Part shown: one piece after another, positions 25,641-34,332 of the stretch
Layout of the letters: every line of letters begins with the position of its first letter
Position numbering within the stretch: the first letter of the stretch is position 1
From: Methylobacterium sp. J-030
Lineage (GTDB): Bacteria > Pseudomonadota > Alphaproteobacteria > Rhizobiales > Beijerinckiaceae
Direction: 5' to 3'
Length of the DNA: 64,000 nt
Assembly: GCF_022829545.1 (NCBI RefSeq)
Contig: NZ_JAKSYM010000391.1
Coordinates: 92,470-156,469, forward strand
Notes under the pieces: model-generated
Seen by the model: only the letters and a program-made list of their open reading frames with translations
What the model was told of the DNA's origin: nothing
The model's database searches: none
Made by a program: the position numbers and the translations under genes

Positions 25641-27863
25641 ATGACAGATGCACGCGCGACTCAGGACCCGGCCGTGACAGACCCCGACGCCGCCGAGGCG
25701 CCGGAGGGCGAGGCCGCGCGCGCGTCGGCCGGAGCCCCCACGCTCCGCCCGAGCATCCTCGATCCGCTGTTCGCCCCCGCCCGCTCCCTGCCGGGGATCG
25801 GCCCGAAGATGGCGCCGCTGATCGAGAAGCTGCTCGGCACGCCGGAGCGCGAGGCCCGGGTGGTGGATCTCCTGTTCCACCTGCCCCAGGGCGGCGTGGC
25901 GCGCAAACTCATGGGCTCGGTCGGCGAGGCGCCGGTCGGCGAACCCGTCACCCTCGGCGTCACCGTGGTGGATCACCGCCCGGCGCAGATCGGCTCGGGC
26001 AAGCGCCCGCACCGGGTGCTGGTGGAGGATGCCTCCGGCCACGACATCACGCTGGTGTTCTTCGGCATGCCCCGCCCCCGGGTGGAGAAGATGCTGCCGC
26101 TCGGCGCGCACCGCTACATCACCGGCCGGATCGACCTCTGGGACGGCACCCGGCAGATGGTCCACCCATCGCGGATCGTGGACGAGGCGGGGCTCGCCGC
26201 GCTGCCCGCCGTCGAGCCGGTCTACGGCGCCACCGAGGGGCTGACCTCCCGGGCGATCAACAAGCTCGCGGTGGCGGCCCTCGACCGGCTGCCGATCCTG
26301 CCGGAATGGCAGGATCCGGCCTGGCTGGAGAAGAACCGGCTTCCGGCCTTCGCGGATGCGTTGCGCGCCGAGCACCGCCCCGAGGAGGCGCCGCCGAAGG
26401 CCGAGGATCCGCTCCAGCCGCCGCCCGCGACGCCATCCCGGAAGCGGCTCGCCTATGACGAACTCCTCGCCTCGCAACTGGCGCTGGCCCTGCTGCGCGC
26501 CCGGCAGCGGCGCAAGGCCGGCCGGGTCAATGCCGGCGACGGGACCTTGAGCGCCCGGATCGAAGCCGCCCTCCCCTTCGCGCTCACCGGCGCGCAGGCC
26601 CAAGCGGTGGTGGAGATCCGCGCCGACCTCGCGGCGCCGCGCCGGATGCTGCGGCTGCTCCAGGGCGATGTCGGCTCGGGCAAGACCGCGGTGGCGCTGC
26701 TCGCCATGGCCTCGGCGGTGGAGGCCGGGCGCCAGGCGGCCCTGATGGCGCCGACCGAGATCCTGGCTCGGCAGCATTTCGAGCGGCTCAAGCCCCTGGC
26801 CGGCTCCCTGCGCCTACGCCTGATGACCGGCCGCGACCGGGCTGCGGAGCGCAAGAGCACCTTGGCCGATCTCGCGGCCGGCGAGATCGACATCCTGGTC
26901 GGCACCCATGCCCTGTTCCAGGAGGCGGTGACCTTCCGCGATCTCGGCCTCGCGGTGGTGGACGAGCAGCACCGGTTCGGCGTCCACCAGCGGCTGGCGC
27001 TCGGCGCCAAGGGCGAGGCGGTCGACTTCCTGGTGATGACCGCGACGCCGATCCCCCGCACCCTGGCGCTGACCTTCTTCGGCGACATGGACGTCTCGGT
27101 CCTCGACGAGAAGCCCGCCGGCCGGCAGCCGATCCGCACGATCACCCTGCCGACCGAGCGGATCGACGAGGTGGTGGCGGGCCTCGGCCGGGCGATCGCC
27201 GGGGGCGAGCGGGTCTACTGGATCTGCCCCCTGGTCGAGGAATCCGAGTTCATCGACCTCGCCGCCGCCGCCGAGCGCTTCGACGACCTCAAACAGCATT
27301 TCGGCGCCGCGGTCGGGCTGATCCACGGCAAGATGCCGGGGCCTGAGAAGGATGCCGCCATGGCGCGCTTCGTCGCCGGCGAGACCGAGCTCCTCGTCTC
27401 GACCACGGTGGTGGAGGTCGGCGTCGACGTGCCCGAGGCGACCATCATGGTGATCGAGCACGCGGAGCGGTTCGGGCTGGCGCAGCTCCATCAGCTTCGC
27501 GGCCGGGTCGGGCGCGGCTCCAGGGCGTCCTCGTGCCTGCTGCTCTACCGGGGACCGCTGGGGCAGGTGTCGCGGGCGCGGCTCGAGATGATGCGCTCCA
27601 GCGAGGACGGGTTCCGCATCGCCGAGGCCGACCTGAAGCTGCGCGGCGAGGGCGAGGTGCTGGGCACAAGGCAATCCGGCCTCGCGGCGTTCCGGCTGGC
27701 GCGGCTGGAGAGCGACGGCGCCCTGCTGGAGGCCGCCCGCGACGATGCCCGCCTGATCGTCGAGCGCGATCCCGGCCTGAAGAGCCCGCGGGGGCAGGCG
27801 CTGCGGGCGCTGCTCTACCTGTTCGAGCGGGAGGCGGCGATCCGGCTGATCGGAGCCGGATGA
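25641..27863 (+). CDS. recG: ATP-dependent DNA helicase RecG
   Basis: 740 residues from ATG 25641, with a longer open frame upstream. The wedge/OB domain lies about 60-200 (LPGIGPKMAPLIEKLL, VTLGVTVVDHRPAQIG). The motor has Walker A LLQGDVGSGKTAVA near 340, the DEQH box VVDEQHRFGVHQRLAL near 441, and TATPIPRTLALTFFGDMDVS. Helicase C has VVEVGVDVPEATIMVIEHAERFGLAQLHQLRGRVGRG. RecG remodels stalled forks and branched DNA. An acidic ~45-residue N-tail is an addition relative to E. coli. Intact. Confidence 0.97.
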   Translation: MTDARATQDPAVTDPDAAEAPEGEAARASAGAPTLRPSILDPLFAPARSLPGIGPKMAPLIEKLLGTPEREARVVDLLFHLPQGGVARKLMGSVGEAPVGEPVTLGVTVVDHRPAQIGSGKRPHRVLVEDASGHDITLVFFGMPRPRVEKMLPLGAHRYITGRIDLWDGTRQMVHPSRIVDEAGLAALPAVEPVYGATEGLTSRAINKLAVAALDRLPILPEWQDPAWLEKNRLPAFADALRAEHRPEEAPPKAEDPLQPPPATPSRKRLAYDELLASQLALALLRARQRRKAGRVNAGDGTLSARIEAALPFALTGAQAQAVVEIRADLAAPRRMLRLLQGDVGSGKTAVALLAMASAVEAGRQAALMAPTEILARQHFERLKPLAGSLRLRLMTGRDRAAERKSTLADLAAGEIDILVGTHALFQEAVTFRDLGLAVVDEQHRFGVHQRLALGAKGEAVDFLVMTATPIPRTLALTFFGDMDVSVLDEKPAGRQPIRTITLPTERIDEVVAGLGRAIAGGERVYWICPLVEESEFIDLAAAAERFDDLKQHFGAAVGLIHGKMPGPEKDAAMARFVAGETELLVSTTVVEVGVDVPEATIMVIEHAERFGLAQLHQLRGRVGRGSRASSCLLLYRGPLGQVSRARLEMMRSSEDGFRIAEADLKLRGEGEVLGTRQSGLAAFRLARLESDGALLEAARDDARLIVERDPGLKSPRGQALRALLYLFEREAAIRLIGAG

Positions 27864-28138
27864 ACGGCGTCGTTCAGGAAGGCCCGCGTTCAGGAACGGC
27901 CCGGTGCCGGCGGCGCGGATCCGCACCTTAAGATGCGGCGATGTCACAGCGGGTCAGAAAGATCTTTGTCTGTCAGCGACTTAGCCGGATCGTGCGGAAG
28001 CGTGGCAGGACCCGCCATGGCGTCCCGCAAGCCCCGGGCAAGGGCCGTGACCTTGCATCAGCCACAATCTTCCCTTAACTGTAGATGAACGAATGGCCCG
28101 GTAAGCCGGGACATCACGGACGAATCTGGAGGACGAAC

Positions 28139-28462
28139 ATGTCGAACGGACTGTTCCAGAACCTGCCGGGCTCCAACGAGATGGCCGGTCTCTACGCCCT
28201 GCCGACCGAGCCCTGGTTGTTGCCGATCTCGGATCGCGCCACCGAGGCGGCAGGCAAGACGGCCGAGGAGCTTCAAGCCGCCGTGAAGCGGGCCGCGCGC
28301 CCGTTCTGGCTGGCCGCCAATGGTCTGTGCGTCGCCCTCGGCCTCGCCCTGGTGATGCAGTGCGCCACCGGCTGGATGCCGACCGCGCCCCGCAGCGCCG
28401 TGACGGTGGCGCAGGCGACCCCGCCGACCATCGCCCCGCAGACGGCCTCGCTGCAGCGCTGA
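28139..28462 (+). CDS. Small single-span membrane protein of unknown function
   Basis: 107 residues after an excellent GGAGG site (28128-28132) and ATG at 28139. MSNGLFQNLPGSNEM begins a soluble N-part. A membrane span occupies about 62-82 (FWLAANGLCVALGLALVMQC), and a short Thr/Pro/Ala tail follows. No family is recognised. The strong ribosome site and a perfect downstream terminator show it is a real, probably well-expressed monocistronic gene. Confidence 0.75.
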   Translation: MSNGLFQNLPGSNEMAGLYALPTEPWLLPISDRATEAAGKTAEELQAAVKRAARPFWLAANGLCVALGLALVMQCATGWMPTAPRSAVTVAQATPPTIAPQTASLQR

Positions 28463-28487
28463 GCCGTTCCGACGGGATGGATACCAG

Positions 28488-28514
28488 GGCCGGTCCGCAG
28501 GGGCCGGCCTTTTT
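28488..28514 (+). terminator. Rho-independent terminator
   Basis: Stem GGCCGGTCC / GGGCCGGCC (9 bp including one G-U pair) with loop GCAG is followed by TTTTT. It sits 26 bases after the stop of the small membrane-protein gene. Confidence 0.88.
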
Positions 28515-28591
28515 CGTGCGGGGCTGCCCCTTAAGGAGCGACGGTTTTCGTTCGAACGCCTCGGCCGATGCGTCCCGCCCCGTCATCACGA

Positions 28592-28659
28592 GCGCAGCGA
28601 AGTGACCCAGGGCAGCGTGGCCCCGATGCGCGGAGCGCGGCTGGATTGCTTCGCTGCGC
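28592..28659. repeat. Dispersed inverted repeat (GCGCAGCGAAG arms)
   Basis: GCGCAGCGAAG at 28592-28602 is inverted at 28649-28659 (CTTCGCTGCGC), with GTCATCACGA and GGATTGCTTCG contexts typical of repeats scattered in alphaproteobacterial intergenic DNA. It fills most of the 350-base gap 28463-28812, in which no gene is seen. Confidence 0.65.
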
Positions 28660-28812
28660 CCGCGAGGACGGCCGTGCCCGCGCGATCAGCTCGAAACAGT
28701 GGGGCGCGCCCGGGTCCCTCACGCGGTATGCGTGGCTCCCTCCGGTCATTCCGGGGCTTGGCACGATCGCCGCTCCCGGCGCATCGTGACGGTGCGAGAC
28801 AGGGAGACGCGG

Positions 28813-29727
28813 ATGCGCGCGGTGTTCGTGGATGCCAGCGAGACGCTGGCGGCGGTGGCGCGGCGGCTGCTGCGGCCGGACGATCCGCCCTTCGTGATCC
28901 ACGACGACCCCGCCATCACCCCGCAGGACCTGCCCGGCCTCCTGGCCGGGGCCGAGATCGCGGTGATCGACCACACCGCCCTCCCCCTCGACGTCGCCCG
29001 CGCCTGCGCCGGGCTGAAGCACGTGGTGTTCCTGGGCACCGGGGCGCGCAGCTACATGGACCCGGAGGCGTTGCAGGCCGAACGCGGCGTCGCGGTCCAC
29101 ACCATCAAGGGCTACGGCGACACGGCGGTGGCCGAATGCGCCTTCGCGCTGATGTGGGCGGCGGCAAGGGGCTTGGCCGAGATGGATCGGGCGATGCGCG
29201 CCGGATCCTGGCTGCGCAGCGAGGGGATGCAACTCACCGGCAAGACGGTCGGCCTCGTCGGGTTCGGCGGGATCGCGGCCGAGATGGCGCGGCTCTGCGC
29301 GGGGATCGGCATGCGGGTGCTCGCCTGGAACCGCACGCCGAGAACGCATCCGGGCGTCGCCTTCGTGCCCCTGGAGCGGCTGCTCGCCGAGAGCGACGTG
29401 GTCTCGCTCCACCTGCTTCTGACCGACGCGACAAGGGGCTTCCTCTCGGCCGCCCGCATCGCCGCGATGAAGCCCGGCACCATCCTGATCAACACCGCCC
29501 GCGGCGCCGTGATCGACGAGCCGGCCCTGATCGAGGCCCTGCGCACCGGCGCCATTGCGCAGGCCGGGCTCGACGTGTTCACGATCGAGCCCCTGCCGGC
29601 GGATCACCCCCTGGCCCGCCTGCCGAACGTCACCCTCTCGGCGCATTCCGCGTTCCGCACGCCCGAGGCCAGCGACAATCTGATCGGCGCCGCCCTGGAG
29701 CATTGCCGGCGGATCTCCGCCGGCTGA
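28813..29727 (+). CDS. D-isomer-specific 2-hydroxyacid dehydrogenase family protein
   Basis: 304 residues. The dinucleotide fold has VGLVGFGGIAAEMARLCAGI and RVLAWNRTPR. The catalytic triad is in LINTARGAVIDEPAL (Arg), DVFTIEPLPADHPL (Glu) and TLSAHSAFRTPE (His). The family reduces 2-oxoacids (glyoxylate, hydroxypyruvate, phosphoglycerate and others) with NAD(P)H. A hydroxypyruvate/glyoxylate role would fit a serine-cycle methylotroph, but nothing here fixes substrate. The start at 28813 follows GGGAGACGCGG. Confidence 0.9.
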   Translation: MRAVFVDASETLAAVARRLLRPDDPPFVIHDDPAITPQDLPGLLAGAEIAVIDHTALPLDVARACAGLKHVVFLGTGARSYMDPEALQAERGVAVHTIKGYGDTAVAECAFALMWAAARGLAEMDRAMRAGSWLRSEGMQLTGKTVGLVGFGGIAAEMARLCAGIGMRVLAWNRTPRTHPGVAFVPLERLLAESDVVSLHLLLTDATRGFLSAARIAAMKPGTILINTARGAVIDEPALIEALRTGAIAQAGLDVFTIEPLPADHPLARLPNVTLSAHSAFRTPEASDNLIGAALEHCRRISAG

Positions 29728-29743
29728 GGGCGGTCGAGTCCTG

Positions 29744-29842
29744 GTTTCGAAAGGTCGAGACCTTTCGCGGGTCCAAGGCAGAGCCCTGGTCGGGGCCCTG
29801 CCCCGACACCCCGCCAAAGGGCTGAAGCCCTTTGGAAACCCG
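29744..29842. repeat. Dispersed palindromic intergenic element, second copy
   Basis: Three perfect hairpins in a row: CGAAAGGTC/GACCTTTCG (29748-29767), TCGGGGC/GCCCCGA (29790-29806) and CCAAAGGGC/GCCCTTTGG (29814-29835). Outer GGTTTCGAAAGG and CCTTTGGAAACC are related. The blocks GGCAGAGCCCTGG and CCCCGACACCCCGCCAAAGGG are the reverse complement of text in the 14047-14191 element. Confidence 0.82.
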
Positions 29843-29854
29843 AAGTTCAGGCTC

Positions 29855-30031
29855 TCAGTGCTCGGTGCCCGGCATGTTCGGCCGGGGCTCACCGCCGTGG
29901 TGGTGGATCACGTTGGAGCGCTCCGGGCTGCCCTTGGCGTTGGCGACCTGCTTCCGGGCCGCGGCGGCCAGGAACCAGATCCCGCCGAGCGTCCCGAAGG
30001 CGAGGATCATGAGCGGAAATCCCTGACTCAT
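29855..30031 (-). CDS. Small single-span membrane protein, 58 residues
   Basis: On the minus strand an ATG at 30029-30031 follows a near-perfect GAGGAGGGCACC ribosome site. It encodes MSQGFPLMILAFGTLGGIWF, then LAAAARKQVANAKG, a polar segment with HHH and a PGTEH end. A single N-terminal membrane span (about residues 6-25) and a His-containing tail are visible. No family is recognised. Position after the MFS gene's end and strong translation signal support it. Confidence 0.7.
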   Translation of the reverse strand: MSQGFPLMILAFGTLGGIWFLAAAARKQVANAKGSPERSNVIHHHGGEPRPNMPGTEH

Positions 30032-30133
30032 CGCGGTGCCCTCCTCGATGGCGCCGCGCGGAAGGCACGGTGCCGCATCATTGTGCCGGATGAACCGGCC
30101 TGAGGAACGATAACGCGCGAGACCGCGGCGCGT

Positions 30134-31480
30134 TCACGCGGCGTGTCGCGTCGTCGCCGCGTCCCGCTTTTCCGTATCCCGGCGCAGGGCGGAGAGCACC
30201 ACGAACATCAGGCCGGCGCCCACCGCGAGGCAGGCCGACAGGAACAGCATCGGCACGAGGTCGCTCCGGGTCAGGTCGCGGATGAGCGGCACCGCGTTCT
30301 GGGCCACGAAGCCGCCGAGATTGCCGACCGAGTTGATCGCCGCGATTCCGGCCGCCGCCGTGGCACCGCGCAGGAAGGTCCCGGGCATCGACCAGAACAC
30401 AGGCTGCGCCGAAAAAGTCCCGGCCGCCGCCACGCACAGGCAGGCGAACTTCATTGCGTTGCCCGGCAGGATGACGGAGAGCGCCAGCCCGGCCGCGCCG
30501 ACCAGCGCCGGCCCGACAACGTGCCAGGTCAGCGCGTTGCCCTGCGCGCCGGTGCGGGCGGCGTGGCGCGGCACCCACCACAGGGCGACGGCCGTGGCCG
30601 TCCAGGGGATGATGTTGAGGAGGCCGTTGGTCAGGTTCGAGACGCCGAAGCCCTTCACCACGGTGGGCAGCCAGTAGCCGAGGCCGTAGGCGGCGAGCGG
30701 CAGGAAGACGTAGATGCCCGCCAGCATCAGCACGCGCTTATCGAGGAGCGCCGCGAACGGGTTGCCGTGGTCGACATGACCCCCGGCCTCGCTCTCGGCC
30801 TTGAGCGTCCGGCTGAGCCAGTCGCGCTGGGCCTGCGACAGCCAGGGGGCGGTCTCGGGCCTGTCCGGCAGCACGGCCAGCACCACGACGGCCATGAGGA
30901 TCGCCGGCCCGCCGGTGGCCAGGAACACCCATTGCCAGCCGGCGAGGCCCAGGACCCCGTCGAGGCCGAGCAGCGCCCCGCCGACCACCGCGCCGACCGC
31001 GTTGGCCACCGCGCTGGCGATCATGAACCAGCCGATCATCCGCGCCCGGTGGCTCTGCGGGAACCAGAGCGTGAGGGCGAACAGCACGCCGGGGAAGAAG
31101 CCGGCCTCCGCGGCGCCGAGCAGGAAGCGCAGCACGTAGAACATCGTGGCGCCCTGGGTGAAGCCCAGCAGCACGGTGACGAGGCCCCAGGTGATCATGA
31201 TCCGCGCGAACCAGATCCGCGCCCCGACCCGCTCCAGGAAGACGTTGGCCGGCACCTCGAACAGGAAGTAGCCGAGGAAGAACAGCGAGGCCCCGAGCCC
31301 GTAGGCGGTCTCGCTGAGGCCTAAGCTGCCCACCATCTCCAGCTTGGCGTAGGAGACGTTCTGCCGGTCGATATAGGCGATCAGGTAGAGCAGCCCGAGG
31401 AGCGGCATCAGCCGCAGGGTCACCGTGCGGACGGTGCTCGCGGCAAGATCCTCCCCGGGCGGGGCTTGTCTGGACGGCAT
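30134..31480 (-). CDS. MFS transporter, anion:cation symporter type
   Basis: 448 residues with 12 membrane segments. LYLIAYIDRQNVSYAKLEM, GYFLFEVPANVFLERVGARIW, ITWGLVTVLLGFTQ and LRFLLGAAEAGFFPGVLFALTLWF are standard motifs of the ACS group (4-hydroxyphenylacetate, phthalate, tartrate carriers), which import organic anions. Substrate is unknown. It follows cobQ by 77 bases on the same strand and might be read through from the cobalamin operon, though a link to cobalamin is not implied. Confidence 0.87.
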   Translation of the reverse strand: MPSRQAPPGEDLAASTVRTVTLRLMPLLGLLYLIAYIDRQNVSYAKLEMVGSLGLSETAYGLGASLFFLGYFLFEVPANVFLERVGARIWFARIMITWGLVTVLLGFTQGATMFYVLRFLLGAAEAGFFPGVLFALTLWFPQSHRARMIGWFMIASAVANAVGAVVGGALLGLDGVLGLAGWQWVFLATGGPAILMAVVVLAVLPDRPETAPWLSQAQRDWLSRTLKAESEAGGHVDHGNPFAALLDKRVLMLAGIYVFLPLAAYGLGYWLPTVVKGFGVSNLTNGLLNIIPWTATAVALWWVPRHAARTGAQGNALTWHVVGPALVGAAGLALSVILPGNAMKFACLCVAAAGTFSAQPVFWSMPGTFLRGATAAAGIAAINSVGNLGGFVAQNAVPLIRDLTRSDLVPMLFLSACLAVGAGLMFVVLSALRRDTEKRDAATTRHAA

Positions 31481-31557
31481 GAGGATTCCTCTGGGCGTTC
31501 GCGACCCTTCGTGACGGGGCCGGCATTACGCAGAGTAATTCCTGCCCCAGGGCCAGC

Positions 31558-33000
31558 CTACCGGGCAAGCGCCAGGAGGCGGTCGCAATCGACATGGGCC
31601 GCGATGTGTCGCGCGAGCCCGTCCAGCGCCGCCTCGACCCCGGCCTCGTAGGCCGCTCCCTCCGAGGCCGTCCCGAGGCGCACGAGCCACGCCGCCCGCT
31701 GGGCGTCGTCGGCGAACAGGCCGTGCACGTAGGTCCCGGCCACGCGCCCGTCCGCCGAGACCGCCCCGTCCAGGCGCCCGTCCGCGAGGCGCAGGAGCGG
31801 CCGTGCCGCGTCGGGGCCCTCCGTCGCGCCGATATGCATCTCGTAGCCCGCGAACGGCACGCCGTCGGGCAGGCTCGTTCCGGTGACGGCGGCGAGGCGT
31901 TTTTCCGGCGTCATCACGGTGTCGACGTCGAGGAGGCCGAGGCCCGGCACGGTGCGCGGCGCCCCCTCGATCCCGTGCGGGTCGGCGAGGCTTTTTCCCA
32001 GCATCTGATAGCCGCCGCAGAGCCCGAGCACCCGGCCGCCCCGGCGGACATGGGCGCGCAGGTCGACGTCCCAGCCCGCGTCGCGAAACGCCTCCAGATC
32101 GTCGATCGTGGTCTTGGAGCCCGGCAGCAGCACCAGGGCGGCCTCGGCGGGGATCGGCGTCCCGGGCCGGACCAGCACCACGGAGACGCCGGGCTCCGCC
32201 CGCAGGGGGTCGAGATCGTCGAAATTGGCGATCCGCGGCAGCACCGGCACCGCCACCGTGACGGCCCCACTTTTACGCGCGTCCGAGCCGGCGAGCCCCA
32301 GCACGTCCTCCGCGGGCAGGCGCGCGGCGTCGGGGAAATGCGGCACGAGGCCGAGGGCCGCCCAGCCGGTGCGCTCGGCGATCAGCCGCATCCCGTCCGC
32401 GAACAGGCTCGGATCGCCCCGGAACCGGTTGACGATGAAGCCGGCGATCAGCGCGGCATCGTCGGGATCGATCACCGCCTTGGTGCCGACGAGGCTCGCG
32501 ATCACCCCGCCCCGGTCGATGTCGCCGACCAGCACCACGGGCGTATTGGTGGCCCGGGCGAAGCCCATATTGGCGATGTCGCCCGCGCGCAGGTTTACCT
32601 CCGAGGCCGAGCCCGCGCCCTCGACGAGGACCAGATCGGCTTCCTCGGAGAGCCGGGTGAAGCTCTCCAGGACGGCGGACATCAGCCGGGGCTTCCAGGC
32701 CTGGTAGTCGCGGGCCTTCACGGTGGCGACCATCCGGCCCTGCACCACCACCTGGGAGCCGATTTCGCTCTGCGGCTTCAGCAGCACGGGGTTCATGTGG
32801 ATTGAGGGCGCCACCCGGGCGGCCCGGGCCTGGAGTGCCTGCGCCCGGCCGATCTCGCCGCCATCGGCGGTGACGGCGGCGTTGTTCGACATGTTCTGCG
32901 GCTTGAACGGCCGGACCGCCAAGCCCCGGTCCGTGAAGGCGCGCGCCAGCCCCGCCACGAGCAGCGACTTGCCGACATCGGAGCCGGTGCCCTGGATCAT
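31558..33000 (-). CDS. cobQ: Cobyric acid synthase
   Basis: 480 residues from ATG 33000. Homologues often have a few more residues, and a CTG at 33027 would add nine. The dethiobiotin-synthase-like P-loop domain has MIQGTGSDVGKSLLVAGLAR and FKPQNMSNNAAVTADGGEIGRAQ. The class I glutamine amidotransferase domain has GRVLGLCGGYQMLGKS (nucleophile Cys) and GTYVHGLFADD. It amidates four side-chain carboxylates of adenosylcobyrinic diamide. Downstream of cobO with a 23-base gap. Confidence 0.96.
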   Translation of the reverse strand: MIQGTGSDVGKSLLVAGLARAFTDRGLAVRPFKPQNMSNNAAVTADGGEIGRAQALQARAARVAPSIHMNPVLLKPQSEIGSQVVVQGRMVATVKARDYQAWKPRLMSAVLESFTRLSEEADLVLVEGAGSASEVNLRAGDIANMGFARATNTPVVLVGDIDRGGVIASLVGTKAVIDPDDAALIAGFIVNRFRGDPSLFADGMRLIAERTGWAALGLVPHFPDAARLPAEDVLGLAGSDARKSGAVTVAVPVLPRIANFDDLDPLRAEPGVSVVLVRPGTPIPAEAALVLLPGSKTTIDDLEAFRDAGWDVDLRAHVRRGGRVLGLCGGYQMLGKSLADPHGIEGAPRTVPGLGLLDVDTVMTPEKRLAAVTGTSLPDGVPFAGYEMHIGATEGPDAARPLLRLADGRLDGAVSADGRVAGTYVHGLFADDAQRAAWLVRLGTASEGAAYEAGVEAALDGLARHIAAHVDCDRLLALAR

Positions 33001-33023
33001 CAGGGCTTTCTTCCGCGATGGGC

Positions 33024-33626
33024 TCAGAACTCGATCCCCTCCTGCGCCTTCACGCCGGCGGCGAAGTGGTGCTTCACGCTGCCCATCTCGGTGACGCAAT
33101 CGGCGGCCTCGATCAGGGCGGGCTTGGCGTTGCGGCCGGTGACCACGACGTGCAGATCCGGCCGGCGGGCGCGCAGGGCCGCCAGCACGGGGTCGAGGTC
33201 GAGGTAGTCGTAGCGCAGCGCGATGTTGAGCTCGTCGAGGACGAGGAGGCGGATCGTGGGATCGGCCATCAGGCCTTCGGCGACCTCCCAGGCGTGGCGG
33301 CAGGCGGCGATGTCCCGGGCCTTGTCCTGGGTCTCCCAGGTGAAGCCCTCCCCGAGGGTGTGCCAGACGACCCTTTCGCCGAAGGCCGCGACCGCGTGGC
33401 GTTCGCCCGTGTCCCAGCCGCCCTTGATGAACTGCACCATGCCGACCCGCCAGCCCCGGCCGAGCGCCCGCAGCATCAGCCCGAGCGCCGCCGTGCTCTT
33501 GCCCTTGCCGGGGCCGGTATGGACCATCAGCAGCCCCTTCTCGATGGTCTTCTCCGCCACCTCGGCGTCCTGCACGGCCTTGCGCTTCTCCATCTTTTCC
33601 CGGTGGCGGGTCGCGTCGTCGTTCAT
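33024..33626 (-). CDS. cobO: Cob(I)alamin adenosyltransferase, CobO/BtuR type
   Basis: 200 residues. The P-loop is LLMVHTGPGKGKSTAALGLML, and MVQFIKGGWDTGE, VLDELNIALRYDYLD and HVVVTGRNAK complete the CobO signature. It transfers the 5'-deoxyadenosyl group from ATP to cob(I)yrinic acid diamide. Its ATG overlaps the cobU stop by four bases (33623-33626), so it is coupled. Confidence 0.97.
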   Translation of the reverse strand: MNDDATRHREKMEKRKAVQDAEVAEKTIEKGLLMVHTGPGKGKSTAALGLMLRALGRGWRVGMVQFIKGGWDTGERHAVAAFGERVVWHTLGEGFTWETQDKARDIAACRHAWEVAEGLMADPTIRLLVLDELNIALRYDYLDLDPVLAALRARRPDLHVVVTGRNAKPALIEAADCVTEMGSVKHHFAAGVKAQEGIEF

Positions 33627-34150
33627 GCGGCGGCTCCTGGCTTCACGATGAGGGGCAGCCCGGCGACGGTGAGCACGACCCGGTCGGCCTCGGCGGCGAG
33701 CCGCTGGTGCAGGCGCCCGGCCGCGTCGCGGAACCGGCGTGCGAGGGCGTTGTCGGGCACGATCCCCAGCCCGACCTCGTTGCCGACCAGCACCAGCGGG
33801 CCCGGGGCGCGGGCGCAGGCGGCGATGAGCCGCACGGTCGCGTCCTCGAGGTTGGACTCGGCCAGGATCAGGTTGGTGAGCCACAGGGTGAGGCAATCGA
33901 CCAGAACCGGCCCGTCGGCCTCCGCGACGGCTTCCGGCAGGGCGAGCGGCACGTCGCGGGTGCGCCACGCCTCCGGCCGCCGCGCGCGATGCTGGGCGAT
34001 GCGATCGACCATCTCGTCGTCGAAGGCCTGGGCGGTGGCGAGGTAGAGCCAGGGCCCGGGGCAGGCCTCGATCAGCGCTTCCGCGTAGGCGCTCTTGCCG
34101 GAGCGCGCCCCGCCGAGGACGAGGGTCATGCGAGGGGGCGGCTGCGGCAT
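33623..34150 (-). CDS. cobU: Adenosylcobinamide kinase/guanylyltransferase
   Basis: 175 residues from ATG 34150 with GGAGGG just upstream. The P-loop is MTLVLGGARSGKSAYAE, followed by WLYLATAQAFDDEM, VDCLTLWLTNLI and VGNEVGLGIVPDNALARRFRD, the standard CobU/CobP motifs. It phosphorylates adenosylcobinamide and adds GMP in nucleotide-loop assembly. First gene of the cobU-cobO-cobQ operon. The 106 bases between it and the tRNA-Glu are too short for a full cobalamin riboswitch and none is seen. Confidence 0.96.
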   Translation of the reverse strand: MPQPPPRMTLVLGGARSGKSAYAEALIEACPGPWLYLATAQAFDDEMVDRIAQHRARRPEAWRTRDVPLALPEAVAEADGPVLVDCLTLWLTNLILAESNLEDATVRLIAACARAPGPLVLVGNEVGLGIVPDNALARRFRDAAGRLHQRLAAEADRVVLTVAGLPLIVKPGAAA

Positions 34151-34256
34151 GTCCCTCCATCGCCCCAAGCCGGCCTCCGGTCAAACCCGGACGGTGTGGC
34201 GCTTCGGCGGTTGCCGGGCGCCCCCGGTCCGACTATAGAACCCCGGCCTAGCCAGA

Positions 34257-34332
34257 GCGCCCTTCGTCTAGCGGTCCAGGACGTCGCCCTTTCACGGCGA
34301 AAACACGGGTTCGATTCCCGTAGGGCGCGCCA
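34257..34332 (+). tRNA. tRNA-Glu (anticodon TTC), CCA encoded
   Basis: A 76-base cloverleaf. The acceptor GCGCCCT pairs with AGGGCGC (34322-34328), the anticodon stem TCGCC/GGCGA surrounds CTTTCAC with TTC at 34291-34293, the T-loop reads GGTTCGATTCC, and CCA is encoded at 34330-34332. Divergent from cobU. AT-richer accessory DNA begins immediately 3' of it, making its 3' end a likely island insertion site. Confidence 0.97.

Noticed and set aside
34151..34256. Possible cobalamin riboswitch ahead of cobU
   Set aside because: Only 106 bases lie between cobU and the tRNA gene, and no B12-box-like element was seen.
34300..34332. Second copy of the tRNA 3' end as attR
   Set aside because: Reading the rest of the window by eye found no repeat of the T-arm plus acceptor sequence; a computed search could overturn this.
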